In this document: piece after piece, positions 9,038 through 17,824 of the stretch
Position numbering within the stretch: position 1 is the stretch's first letter
Layout of the letters: each line of letters begins with the position of its first letter
Source: Micromonospora echinospora
GTDB lineage: Bacteria > Actinomycetota > Actinomycetes > Mycobacteriales > Micromonosporaceae
Assembly: GCF_014203425.1 (NCBI RefSeq)
Contig: NZ_JACHJC010000001.1
Location: forward strand, 2,604,001 to 2,668,000
Length of the DNA stretch: 64,000 nt
Direction of reading: 5' to 3'
Position numbers and translations under genes: made by a program
The notes under the pieces: generated by a model
What the model was told of the DNA's origin: nothing
The model's input: only the letters and a program-made list of their open reading frames with translations
Databases searched by the model: none

Positions 9038-10689
9038 CGCCAACTCCCGTCTGTCAGTAGCGGGGGCATGAGGTCGGGATCCATTCCGTACGCCCGCATG
9101 GCGGCGTTCAGGCAGCCGGCGAAGCCGTTGTAGACGGCGATGCTCTCGTCGCCGTCCGACTCCCCGAACAGGTCGCCGAGCGCTCGCCGGACGCCGGCGT
9201 CGCGGAACAGGTTCGCCACCGGTTCCAGGTAGTACGGCGAGAAGCCGAAGAACCCGTTCATGGCGCGAGTGATGTCGCGATGCGAGTCGTAGTCGAGCCG
9301 GAAGGTGCGCGGCTCGACGAGGTCGCGCCGGTTCAGCCCGGCCAGCGGGGCCGGCGACGGCGGCGGCGGGCCGAACAACGCGGCGGCGCGCGCCCGGTTG
9401 GGCACCCACCGGTTTCCCCGCGCCGGCTGCAGGCCGCGCCGGGCGTCCGGGAGGTAGCCGGAGAACGCGGCGAAGAAGTCCTCGGCGGCGTGCCCCTCCG
9501 GGGTCAGCACCCGCAGGTTGTGCGGGTCGCACAGGCCGCACATGTGCCGGAGCAGGTCGGCGTCCACGACCTGGTCCAGCCGCCGGAAGAGGCGCTCCAA
9601 CTGGTACACCATGCGCTGGACCCGCCGGTGCTCGACCTCGAACGCCTGGACCGCGATCGTGGGGCAGCCGTGCCGGTACAGGGCGACCGCGACCAGCTCG
9701 GCGTTGCTCAGCGTGGTGACGGGATGGTCCGGATTCCCGATCACCGGCCGGGCCGTGTCGGCCGCGTCCGGATGCTGCTGGACCAGTCCCTCGAACCGCG
9801 CCTCGCTGGAGGTGAGGAGGCCCGGCTCGTTCAGCCGGCCCGCGAGTTCCCAGCGGGCGTCCCGGGCGGCCCGCCCACCCGACCCGTGGGAGACGAGGAA
9901 ACCCGTCGGCGGGGTCGCGCCGGGCGCCACGAGCATCGACCGGTACGCGGGCGAGCGGCCCTCGACCAGCAACTGCGCCACCTGCAGGTCGCTCATCGCC
10001 AGCACGCCCATGCCGCGGAACGGGCGTGGCGTCGGATCGTGCGGCAGCCGCAGCGCGGTGAGCAGCGCCGGCCCGTTGAGGTCGAGCGGGATCGCGGTGT
10101 CGGGAAGCCGGTGCGCCAGCTCGGCGTACGCCAGGTTCTGGAACAGCCGGGTCCGCCCGGTCTCCCAATCCGGGTAGCCCCAGCGCTCGCTGCCGGCGTG
10201 CGGCCCCCGGATGATCCGCTTGCGTTGCGGGAAGTCCACCGGCAGCAACCCCGGCATGTCCGCGAAGACGTCGACGGTCACCGGGTCGCGCCCCCACTGC
10301 CCCCAGGCGAGCCACTGCGCGACCGCCGGCTGGTCGTAGCGCAGCGACCGCAGCAGCCGCGTACGGGCGTCGAAGTACCGCCGGCCGGACTGCTCGGTGG
10401 CGAGGATGAAGTAGTCCGGGCCGACGATGCGTTCCAGGGCCTCCCGGGCGGCGGGGTCGTCGAGCAGGAACTCCCGGAACGTCAGGTACCGGCTCGGCTC
10501 GGCGCGCCTGGCCCGCTCGAACGGCTCGTACAGGAAGCGGTGGAAGTCGACGAGCGCGTCGTGACCGTTGCGGGTGAACACCGCACCGACCTGGTCGAGG
10601 CTGTGCGCGAGGACCGGGTGCATCAGCGCCTCGCTGAGATCCCGGTGCAGCCCGCGCCGGACGACGGTGGCGAGCTCCTCGACTCTCAC
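9034..10689 (-). CDS. Protein of unknown function, second gene of the three-gene operon
   Basis: A 551-residue soluble protein starting with GTG at 10689, which overlaps the previous stop codon as GTGA. Visible features are an alpha-helical N-terminus (HSLDQVGAVFTRNGHDALVD), an aromatic-rich middle (YPDWETGRTRLFQNLAYAEL), a Cys pair in HMCGLCDPHNL near residue 385, and NGFFGFSPYYLEPVANLFRD near 480. No nucleotide-binding or nuclease motif is evident. Strict coupling to both neighbours suggests the three proteins act together. Confidence 0.72.
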   Translation of the reverse strand: MRVEELATVVRRGLHRDLSEALMHPVLAHSLDQVGAVFTRNGHDALVDFHRFLYEPFERARRAEPSRYLTFREFLLDDPAAREALERIVGPDYFILATEQSGRRYFDARTRLLRSLRYDQPAVAQWLAWGQWGRDPVTVDVFADMPGLLPVDFPQRKRIIRGPHAGSERWGYPDWETGRTRLFQNLAYAELAHRLPDTAIPLDLNGPALLTALRLPHDPTPRPFRGMGVLAMSDLQVAQLLVEGRSPAYRSMLVAPGATPPTGFLVSHGSGGRAARDARWELAGRLNEPGLLTSSEARFEGLVQQHPDAADTARPVIGNPDHPVTTLSNAELVAVALYRHGCPTIAVQAFEVEHRRVQRMVYQLERLFRRLDQVVDADLLRHMCGLCDPHNLRVLTPEGHAAEDFFAAFSGYLPDARRGLQPARGNRWVPNRARAAALFGPPPPSPAPLAGLNRRDLVEPRTFRLDYDSHRDITRAMNGFFGFSPYYLEPVANLFRDAGVRRALGDLFGESDGDESIAVYNGFAGCLNAAMRAYGMDPDLMPPLLTDGSWR

Positions 10690-12440
10690 GGCGCGACCTC
10701 CCGGGCGACCGCCTCCGTCGCCGCCGCCAGCCCGGCCGGTTCGACGGCCGCGAACGCGGCAGCGAGGCGGCGCGCCGGGGAGTCGCCGGCGGTGACCAGG
10801 TGGGCGACCTTGCGCGCGACGACTTCGAGCACCTCGGGCAGGAGTACGCCGCCACAGGTCAGCGCGAGGTCGAGGCGGGTCATGTCGCGGCCGAGGAGGT
10901 CCTTGCCGTCGTACAGGTACCGCAGAATCGTGGCGTAGTCGTTGAGGTCCGCCACCACCTGCGCGGGTGGCCAGGGAAGCAGCCCGATCGCCGTGACGGT
11001 GAGGTCGGCGATCTCGGTGGGTGTCACCGCGCGCGGGGGCAGCGATCCCGCGCGCAGCGTCGCGCCGTGGTCCACGATCGCGACCGGAACCGCGGCGAGG
11101 TCCGCCACCTCCTGCTCGCGGAAGTCGACCACCTCGCCGATCTGTGCCGACCCCTCCGAGCCGAAGAACAGCCCGGCACGTACCGAAACCCCCGGGGTGC
11201 GGATCACGCTCAGCCGGAACCGTCTCCCGGTGCGGCCCGCCAGCCAGGGCCGGTCCACCGGCTCGCCGCCGTCCAGGTAGGTCACCGAGTAGGCGAACCT
11301 GTCGTCCGGGCTCTGCGGATCGACCCGGATGTGCACCGGCACCGCCGGGTTCGGCGGCAGCGCGCCCCGGACGCCGGCGACGTACGGGGCGACCTCGGCG
11401 GCCAGTGCGGCGATCGGGTCGCCGCGGGCCCGGTTCAGGTCGAGTGCCGCCTCCGGGGTGAGGAACAGCAGGTCGACGCCGTCCGGCCGGGTGATCTCCT
11501 CGATCCGCGGGCCGGCCGTCCACTCGCCGGCGGACAACTCCGCCTCGGGTGCCCCGCTGCGCCGCCTCGGCGCGCCCGGCGGCGGGAGCGCCTCGACGTT
11601 CTGGAAACGCTCGATCTGCAGGTCCAGCGCCTGCTGGCTGGTCACCACAGCCGGCGACCGGGCGCGGGTCGTGTCGTCCTGGCGGCGGGCGGCGTCCATG
11701 ACGAACCACCCCCAGAACGGCGAGGACGCCAACGCGGCCACGCCACCCGAGGTGAGGTCGAGCGACAGCGGGTCGAACTGGGTGTCGACGGCCGGGAACA
11801 GTTCCGCCGGCACGATCCGGACCCCCGGCGCCGCCGAGATCCGCAGCGACGGGGCGATCCAGTGGACCCGTTTGATGCCCGCGTACCCCTCCGGCGACCC
11901 GTCGGCCAGCAGTTGCGGATCGGCCCCGTCGCGCATGGTCAGGGCGCCCTGCGACGGCCGCGCGTCGTAGCTGATCTGCGGCGGGACCGCGCGGCGGACG
12001 CTGATCCCGGGCGGTGGCGCCACGCCCGCGGGGAACAGCTCGATACGGGTGGCGGTGGCGTGCTCGACCCGCGCCTCGATCCGCAGCGGCACCGCCAGGT
12101 CGCGGTCACTGACCTGCGCGACGACGGTCTCGGCGCCCGGACCGGAGCGCAGCCGCGCGAGCGCCCGGGCCGGCACGGCGTCGAGGGCCGCGGCGAACCA
12201 CGAGGGAAGGTACGTGATGGTGAGCCGCTCGTCGGCGGATGTGGTCGCGTCCCGGCGCACGTGCAGCACGTTGCCGAGGAAGTCGACCATGACGCATGTC
12301 GGAAGCAGGGGATTGCCCCGCCAGAACTCGAACCACTCGGAGCCCCAGTAGTCGGGGTCGTCCACTGTCAGGCGGGCGTCGTCGAGCACCTCGGCGAGGC
12401 CGTCCGCGGCCCGGGTGAGGATCTCCAGCTGGTTCACCAC
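10686..12440 (-). CDS. Protein of unknown function, first gene of the three-gene operon
   Basis: A 584-residue protein beginning MVNQLEILTRAADGLAEVLD, starting at GTG 12440 (a second GTG follows at 12437). It has no transmembrane or signal sequence. The middle looks beta-rich (repeated short strands such as RIELFPAGVAPPPGISV and VPVHIRVDPQSPDDRFAY). The C-terminal third is helical, with LNDYATILRYLYDGKDLLGR and a final Ala-rich helix. No enzymatic motif is recognised. It heads a tightly overlapping operon that runs down to 6518. Confidence 0.72.
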   Translation of the reverse strand: MVNQLEILTRAADGLAEVLDDARLTVDDPDYWGSEWFEFWRGNPLLPTCVMVDFLGNVLHVRRDATTSADERLTITYLPSWFAAALDAVPARALARLRSGPGAETVVAQVSDRDLAVPLRIEARVEHATATRIELFPAGVAPPPGISVRRAVPPQISYDARPSQGALTMRDGADPQLLADGSPEGYAGIKRVHWIAPSLRISAAPGVRIVPAELFPAVDTQFDPLSLDLTSGGVAALASSPFWGWFVMDAARRQDDTTRARSPAVVTSQQALDLQIERFQNVEALPPPGAPRRRSGAPEAELSAGEWTAGPRIEEITRPDGVDLLFLTPEAALDLNRARGDPIAALAAEVAPYVAGVRGALPPNPAVPVHIRVDPQSPDDRFAYSVTYLDGGEPVDRPWLAGRTGRRFRLSVIRTPGVSVRAGLFFGSEGSAQIGEVVDFREQEVADLAAVPVAIVDHGATLRAGSLPPRAVTPTEIADLTVTAIGLLPWPPAQVVADLNDYATILRYLYDGKDLLGRDMTRLDLALTCGGVLLPEVLEVVARKVAHLVTAGDSPARRLAAAFAAVEPAGLAAATEAVAREVAP

Positions 12441-12554
12441 AGCGGATCACCTCCGCCAGAAGCGTACGGATGCGCGCCGGATGTCGCTGTCAGGTGCGTG
12501 CCAGTCGGCCGTCGGCATTCATGGGCGGCGAGGTGGCACGAGCCTGGAAGGTGC

Positions 12555-12785
12555 TCAGAGGACCGTGTCGGAGTAGACCTCGACGTCGTAGAGCAGTTGC
12601 ACGTGGCGCCGGCCGTTCGTGATGCCGACGAAGGTCGGGTCACCGGCCGGGGTGTGGCCCCGGCGCCACACCTGTTCCCGAGCCGCCTCCCGCGACTCGT
12701 GGTGGATCTTGCCCTCCTGGTGCAGTTGCAGGACGCGACGGGCGGTGCTCCGGTCGCTGTCGAGGTGGACTCGCAGCACAGGCAT
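12555..12785 (-). CDS. Small hypothetical protein upstream of the three-gene operon
   Basis: A 76-residue protein (MPVLRVHLDSDRSTARRV to LLYDVEVYSDTVL) with good codon bias and an ATG at 12785 preceded by AGGAGAT. It lies 114 bases upstream of the operon on the same strand. Its alternating beta/alpha character and compact size suggest a small folded domain. I do not recognise the family. Confidence 0.55.
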   Translation of the reverse strand: MPVLRVHLDSDRSTARRVLQLHQEGKIHHESREAAREQVWRRGHTPAGDPTFVGITNGRRHVQLLYDVEVYSDTVL

Positions 12786-12835
12786 GGGTGATCTCCTAGC
12801 CGACCGTCACGGTCCAGCTTCCTCCGTTCGATCAG

Positions 12836-12850
12836 CTTACCGATGTTAAG
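12836..12850. promoter_or_regulatory. Imperfect inverted repeat, candidate TetR operator
   Basis: CTTA-N7-TAAG lies in the short divergent region between the small hypothetical gene and the TetR gene at 12881. Autoregulation of TetR genes from such sites is common. The match is short, so this is tentative. Confidence 0.3.
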
Positions 12851-12880
12851 TTGCCTGTCCAATGACATAGAGTCGGCTGC

Positions 12881-13648
12881 ATGACCACCGCGGAGCCGGG
12901 TGCGCCGACGACAACCTCAGCCGGGCGGGACAGCCGCGTCCCACCGCCGATATGGCTGCGTGCGGAACCCTCGCGCGCGCGACGTAAACCGCCGCTGACT
13001 CTCGGCCGCATCGTGGACACAGCGGTGACCGTGCTGGACGAGCAGAGCATCGAAGGACTGACGATGCGCTGCCTCGCCCAGCGTCTCGACGTGACGGCGA
13101 CCGCGTTGTACTGGCACGTGAGGACGAAGGACGACGTCCTGGACCTGGCCGTCGACCGGATCTTCGGCGACGTGCCCGTTCCGGACGTGAGCGACGACTG
13201 GCTGGCGGACATCCGCGTCCTCGTCCGAGGATGGCGCGGCGCCATGCTGGACCATCCCTGGGCACCGGGGCTGGTCGGGCGTCCGATGCTCGGACCGAAC
13301 GTCCTGGCCCGTACCGAGTTCCTGCAGTCGGCGCTGGTGCGCGGCGGCTGTAGCGGACTTCAGCTCGCGGTGGCCACGCGAATGGTGGCCAACTACGTCA
13401 TCGGCGCCGCGCTCACCGAAGCCACCTGGCACCGGTTCGCGGACCCCGACGCGAGAGCCGCGGCCCGCGCCCATGTCGCCGCGAACGCCGGCGCCTATCC
13501 GACTCTCGACGCCTCCGGCCATCTCGACGGCGACCGATGGGACGACGACGTGCTGTTCGAGCAGGGCCTCAACGGCATTCTCCTGGCGGCGGCACGGGCA
13601 GGTGGCGCTGTCTCAAAACCTGTGTCGCGAAAACCTACCGAGTTTTGA
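12881..13648 (+). CDS. TetR-family transcriptional regulator
   Basis: A 255-residue protein with the TetR helix-turn-helix at about 45-95 ([54 protein letters not shown]). The C-terminal ligand domain resembles the tetracycline-repressor class ([24 protein letters not shown]). Its 3' end overlaps the convergent TetR gene by 14 bases. The regulated gene is unknown; the divergent small hypothetical gene or the operon beyond it is possible. Confidence 0.85.
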   Translation: MTTAEPGAPTTTSAGRDSRVPPPIWLRAEPSRARRKPPLTLGRIVDTAVTVLDEQSIEGLTMRCLAQRLDVTATALYWHVRTKDDVLDLAVDRIFGDVPVPDVSDDWLADIRVLVRGWRGAMLDHPWAPGLVGRPMLGPNVLARTEFLQSALVRGGCSGLQLAVATRMVANYVIGAALTEATWHRFADPDARAAARAHVAANAGAYPTLDASGHLDGDRWDDDVLFEQGLNGILLAAARAGGAVSKPVSRKPTEF

Positions 13649-14351
13649 GAACCCGGTAGATCGTGGCGCGCGAGACGTCGTATCGATCGGCCAGCTCGTC
13701 GACGCCGAGCCGGTCGGTCTCCCGCAGGCGGCGTACCTCCTGCGCGTCCGCGGCCGTCAACGCCGCCGGCCGGCCGCCGGCCCGGCGGGGCGTACCCGGC
13801 TCGGGAACGCCGCCCGCGGCCGGGTCCTCCGCCGCCAGCAGCGTGCGGACGCCGTCGAGGATCAGCCGCCGCAGCCGGGCAGGTGGCACGTCCCGGAACA
13901 GCACCACAGGATCGGCGAGCCCGGCGACCACCTGAGCCGCGCGTACGCGCTGGGCGAGCGCCGGCCGGGGGCCGCTGACGAGCGTGTTGGCCAGGGCGAT
14001 CGCGGCCCGGAAGCGGTCGGCGACCGGCGCCTGCACGAGCAGCGTCATGTCGCGGACCAGCATGAGCAGCGTGTCCCGGTGGCGCAGGTGCACGTCGAGG
14101 AACGCCTCGATCGCACGCCAGCGCACCGTCTCCGGGTCGCCGGCGGCCTCCGCCTCGTTCAGCGCCTGCTCCAGTTCGTCGAGCACCGGGCCGGTCAGCT
14201 CGTGGAGCACGTCCTCCTTGGCGGCGAAATGGTAGTAGAGCGCGGCCTTCGTGATGCCGACCCGGTCGGCGATCTCCTGCATGGAGGTGGCCCGGTATCC
14301 GCGCTCGGCGAACAGGGCCGCCGCGACCGCCAGGATCCGCTGCCTCGTCAC
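13635..14351 (-). CDS. TetR regulator fused to a second, recombinase-type helix-turn-helix
   Basis: Residues 1-60 form a typical TetR DNA-binding domain ([36 protein letters not shown]). A TetR ligand-binding domain follows. After a Pro/Gly linker near 175-190, residues about 192-238 form a further helix-turn-helix of the Hin-resolvase type ([37 protein letters not shown]). Two DNA-binding units in one TetR chain are unusual. The divergent alpha/beta hydrolase gene and the palindrome at 14361-14371 between them point to the likely target. Confidence 0.85.
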   Translation of the reverse strand: MTRQRILAVAAALFAERGYRATSMQEIADRVGITKAALYYHFAAKEDVLHELTGPVLDELEQALNEAEAAGDPETVRWRAIEAFLDVHLRHRDTLLMLVRDMTLLVQAPVADRFRAAIALANTLVSGPRPALAQRVRAAQVVAGLADPVVLFRDVPPARLRRLILDGVRTLLAAEDPAAGGVPEPGTPRRAGGRPAALTAADAQEVRRLRETDRLGVDELADRYDVSRATIYRVLKTR

Positions 14352-14360
14352 GCCGCTCCC

Positions 14361-14371
14361 TACCGCCGGTA
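14361..14371. promoter_or_regulatory. Perfect palindrome TACCGCCGGTA, likely operator of the TetR-hydrolase pair
   Basis: The palindrome sits in the 44-base gap between the divergent TetR gene (start 14351) and the hydrolase gene (start 14396), followed by TAAGTAAAG. TACCG-type half-sites are frequent in TetR-family operators. Repression of both genes from here is inferred. Confidence 0.45.
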
Positions 14372-14395
14372 AGTAAAGTTGCTATCATTCTGACC

Positions 14396-15292
14396 GTGGG
14401 TCAGGTTACTGCTGTCGACGTGTCCTTTGCGAGCAACGGTGGCCGGCGAGCCGGCCGCCTGTACCGGCCGGAGGGATCGCATCCGGCGCCGTGCGTCGTG
14501 ATGTGCGCCGGCTTCGGCAGCACCGCGGACCGGCTGTCCGGCTGGGCCGAGGTCTTCGCCGCCGCCGGGCTCGCGGCGATGGTGTTCGACTACGGCAGCT
14601 TCGGGCGGAGCGACGGCGATCCGCGGCAGGTCGTCGACATCGACGGCCAGCTCGCCGATGTGCGCGCGGCGGTGGCCTGTGCCCGGGCCGACAGTGCGGT
14701 CGACGCCGACCGGGTCGTCCTGTGGGGCAACTCCCTCGGCGGCGCCCACGCGATCACCGTGGCGGCCGACGACCCGCGGATCGCCGCAGTGGTGGCGCAG
14801 ATCCCGTTCAACGGGTTCCCGCGCCGCGTCGAGGGCCGGTCGACGGCGCAGAGCCTGCGGCTCACGGCCGCCATCCTGCGGGACGCGCTACGGGGCAGGC
14901 TCGGCCTGACGCCGCACTACATCCCACTCGTCGGTGAACCGGGCGAGATCGCGATCACCAACGCGGCGGAGGCCAAGGAGCACATCAGCACACTGGCCGG
15001 CGGGGACTCGCTGTGGCGCAACCAGGTGGCACCCCGCGCGACCCTGCGGATGATGCGTTGCCGCCCGGCGGACGCGGCGGCGCGGCTGACCGTGCCACTG
15101 CTGGTCTGCCTCGCCGCCGACGACGCGGAGACGCCGCAGGAGCTGAGCAGCCAGCTCGCCGAGCGCGCCCCGCGCGGGCGGCTCAAGGTCTATCCGGGTA
15201 CGCACTTCTCCTTCTACACCGACCCGCGGACGCGCCAGGCAGTCGCGTCGGACCAGATCGCCTTCATCCGGGAGGCGCTCGCCCTCCCGTAG
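14396..15292 (+). CDS. Alpha/beta hydrolase
   Basis: A 298-residue protein with the alpha/beta-hydrolase fold: oxyanion region CVVMCAGFGST, nucleophile elbow GNSLG near residue 118, DD(A)ET acid region near 242 and catalytic His in GTHFSFYT near 270. It resembles the DLH/peptidase S9-like and acetyl-xylan-esterase-like hydrolases. The substrate is unknown. The GTG start lies just after a palindrome shared with the divergent TetR regulator, so it is probably induced by the compound it degrades. Confidence 0.8.
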   Translation: MGQVTAVDVSFASNGGRRAGRLYRPEGSHPAPCVVMCAGFGSTADRLSGWAEVFAAAGLAAMVFDYGSFGRSDGDPRQVVDIDGQLADVRAAVACARADSAVDADRVVLWGNSLGGAHAITVAADDPRIAAVVAQIPFNGFPRRVEGRSTAQSLRLTAAILRDALRGRLGLTPHYIPLVGEPGEIAITNAAEAKEHISTLAGGDSLWRNQVAPRATLRMMRCRPADAAARLTVPLLVCLAADDAETPQELSSQLAERAPRGRLKVYPGTHFSFYTDPRTRQAVASDQIAFIREALALP

Positions 15293-15389
15293 AGGCCGTC
15301 GACGGAGCTGGATCACCCGTCCGACGTCGCGGCCGGCCGGACGCCGTCAGGAGCCGACGGCACGACCGGTCAGGCCCGGGACGGCGCGG

Positions 15390-15536
15390 TCATGCCCAGG
15401 CGCGTTCGAGGGCCAGCGCCAGCCGCCTCGTCCACTCCTCGCCGGTGCCCTCGACTCCCGGGTACTCGTCGACGAAGTTCTCCCAGTCGATGCCCCACGT
15501 CAGCACGGTCTCGGCGGTGAGGGCGTCGGCCTTGCC
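15390..15536 (-). other. Possible gene remnant (about 48 codons, no clear start)
   Basis: The 299-base gap between the hydrolase and the M50-like gene contains a stretch on the minus strand encoding TWGIDWENFVDEYPGVEG and ending in ERAWA. It has strong codon bias and protein-like composition but no convincing start or ribosome-binding site; an internal GTG at 15506 would give 38 residues. It may be a remnant or a very small gene. Nothing else is seen in this gap. Confidence 0.25.
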
Positions 15537-15591
15537 GGGCGCGAGGGCGCGTGTACCCCTGCCGCCGCCCGTCCGGCCGTACCATCTCCCG

Positions 15592-16773
15592 GTGAAGCTC
15601 CGCCGTCGGCTGGTCGCCGTGTCACTCCTCCTGGCGGTGGAGGCGATGGCGTTCGCGCTGCTCGTCACTGAGTCCGTGACGGGTGCGATCGTCGCCGCCG
15701 GCCTCACCTGCCTGTCGTTGTGGCTGCATCTCGTCCTGCACGAGTGCGGACACCTCGTCGTGGCGAAGCTGCTGGGTCTGCCGGTCATCGCGGTCCGTAT
15801 CGCGCCCTTCAACGGTTGGCGCAACGAGGTGTCGGTCCGGCCTTCGCCGTCGATGACGGCGTTACCGCTGCGGATGGTGCTGTTCTACCTCGGTGGCCCG
15901 CTGACCAACCTGTGCGCCGCGGCGGCACTCGTCGTCGCGTCGGCGTCCACCGGTACAGCCTTGACGCGGTCGACGTTGCTCGGCGCCGCGTTCGTCGGGG
16001 CGCTGCTCGGCGTGGCCAACCTCGTTCCGGGGCGTTCGACCCGCAGCGACGGCCACAACCTGCTCCGCTGGCTCCGGGCTCCGGCAGCCGCCCGTGACGG
16101 GCTGCGAGCGGGCTACTACCAGGAGGAGGTGGTCAGGGCACTGCGGGCGGTTGCCCGAGCGGGTGGTGACGTCCACCGGGTCGGGATTCAGGCTCGCCCC
16201 GGCAGCGATCCGCTCCTGGCCCTCGCTGCCTACCAGCAGAGGCTGAGCACTGCGCACATGCAGCCGGCGGAACTGGTCGAGGAGGCCGAGCGGCTCGCGG
16301 CGCTGGCTCGCGCGGGCAGCACCGATCCCGCGGCGGCCGCCGCCATCGGGCAGATGCTGAGCGTCCAGTTCGGATTGTGGTACCTGTACGCCGCGGTGGT
16401 GACCGGTTCGCCGGTGGCACGCCGGGAGGTGCGGGAGATCTCGGAACTCGCCGGGATCGCCGCCCGGACACAGCCGCGCGTGTTTTCCGCCCGGATCGCG
16501 ATGAGCCTGGCTCATCTGCTCAACCAGCGGCCCGAGGATGCGCGATCGTTGCTTCTCGACGTTCGCCCCGGCACCGAACCGGCCGACCTCTGCGCCGTCG
16601 CGCTCCTGCTGCGGGCGGCCGCCGAGTCGTACCTCGGCAACCACGCCGACGCGGACCACCTTCTCCGCGCGGCCCGCGGCGACTACCCGCAACTGGCGCA
16701 GCTCGTGGGCGCGATCCGGGCAGCCGATCCGGCGCCGCCCCTGTTCGCGCCGCTGCCGGTGGCCGGCGCCTGA
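15592..16773 (+). CDS. M50-like site-2-type membrane metalloprotease
   Basis: A 393-residue protein with hydrophobic segments at about 5-50 and an HECGH zinc motif (HExxH) near residue 49. YLGGPLTNLCAAAAL follows near 100, then further hydrophobic segments and SDGHNLLRW near 150, the region that supplies the third metal ligand in M50 proteases. The C-terminal 220 residues are soluble and alpha-helical, perhaps TPR-like. I chose GTG 15592 because upstream in-frame sequence is not protein-like. Proteases of this type cleave membrane-embedded substrates. No anti-sigma partner is adjacent. Confidence 0.75.
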   Translation: MKLRRRLVAVSLLLAVEAMAFALLVTESVTGAIVAAGLTCLSLWLHLVLHECGHLVVAKLLGLPVIAVRIAPFNGWRNEVSVRPSPSMTALPLRMVLFYLGGPLTNLCAAAALVVASASTGTALTRSTLLGAAFVGALLGVANLVPGRSTRSDGHNLLRWLRAPAAARDGLRAGYYQEEVVRALRAVARAGGDVHRVGIQARPGSDPLLALAAYQQRLSTAHMQPAELVEEAERLAALARAGSTDPAAAAAIGQMLSVQFGLWYLYAAVVTGSPVARREVREISELAGIAARTQPRVFSARIAMSLAHLLNQRPEDARSLLLDVRPGTEPADLCAVALLLRAAAESYLGNHADADHLLRAARGDYPQLAQLVGAIRAADPAPPLFAPLPVAGA

Positions 16774-16920
16774 CCTGATTGCGGGCCGGCTGCTGTGGCG
16801 GATGCCGTGGCGTCGATCGCCTTGCTCACGGCCTGACCGGAATTCGCTTGAGCGGCGCCGCGACGTGAGTCAGAGTCGTTCCATGATCTCCAACCGGAAG
16901 GGCGGCGACGCCCCGGCGCG

Positions 16921-17784
16921 ATGAGCGCCCCCGCGCGGCGCGACGGCGCCGCGAAGACCCCGCAGACCGTTCGCAGCGGTGACCCGCACGACCTGTGGCA
17001 GCAGGCCGTCCGGATCCGCCAGGAATGGCTCGACCACGCCCTGTCCACGCAGCCGGCCGACAGGCCGGCCGCCGAGCGGTGCCTGACCGCCGTCTACGCG
17101 AGGGCGTCGCGGCCGAGGCCCCGGTTCGAATGGGTCGACTCGCCGGAGAAGGCGATGCCGCTGGTCAGCGGCTGGCCGAACCTCGACCACCTTTACGAAC
17201 GCATCCGGGCGGCACGGCCGCCCCGGACACCTCTGCTGGCGAGCGACATCGCCATGATCGTCTCCCAGCTCCGGGGCGCGCTGGGGGCGGGCGTCGTGCA
17301 CACCGATCCCGAGCTGTCACCCGCGCGTACGGGCAAGGCCAAGGTGCCGTGGCCCGAGCTGGCGCCGCTGCGGGCGCTGGACAGCGGCGTACCGCTCGCG
17401 GTCGTGCTGCACCAGGGGGTACGGACGGCGCTGCACCGGAGCCTCGCGCACGGGTACTACCTCCCGGTGCGTGCGGCGCTGGCGAGCGACGGCCCGGTGC
17501 CCGTGTGCTGGTAGGGGCAGCAGGACGCGTCGTGGATCGCCTACTACGACGTGCTGCGCCGGCTCGGCCTCGCCCGGTACGGGCCCGGCGAGGCCGATCA
17601 CCTCGACATCTGGGCCGGCCTGGCACGCTCCTGCGGCTGGTGGTGGCCGGGGGAGGACGTCTGCGTCGTCGTGGAACGACCCGAAGCGGTACGAACCGAA
17701 CCGGTGTCCGGTACGGCGCACGACCAGATCCGGCTGCAACCGGGCGGGTTGCGCTACCGCGACGGCTGGCAACCACTGACGTGA
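16921..17784 (+). pseudogene. DUF6745-like protein interrupted by one in-frame amber codon
   Basis: From ATG 16921 the frame encodes 197 residues ending VPVCW, then TAG at 17512-17514. It continues in the same frame with GQQDASWIAYYDVLRRLGL, GWWWPGEDVCVVVERPE and RYRDGWQPLT to a TGA at 17782-17784. The second part keeps codon bias and protein sense and resembles the C-terminal half of DUF6745-type proteins of unknown function. A TAC (Tyr) to TAG change would explain it, so this is a recent nonsense mutation, a sequencing error or read-through. Confidence 0.7.
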
Positions 17785-17824
17785 CAGCGACAGCCGGCGA
17801 CTCACATCCCGGCGCGGACGCGCC

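Noticed and set aside
6518..10855. A single 1445-codon open frame on the minus strand
   Set aside because: Only the part from ATG 9037 reads as protein. The upstream half is an out-of-phase shadow of the 9034-10689 gene (Arg/Pro/Gly-rich, no motifs), and the ATGA overlap marks the true start.
12881..14371. The two TetR genes as regulators of the enediyne cluster
   Set aside because: They are more than 6 kb from the first cluster gene and are arranged with their own neighbours; the SARP, AraC and HxlR genes inside the cluster are better candidates.
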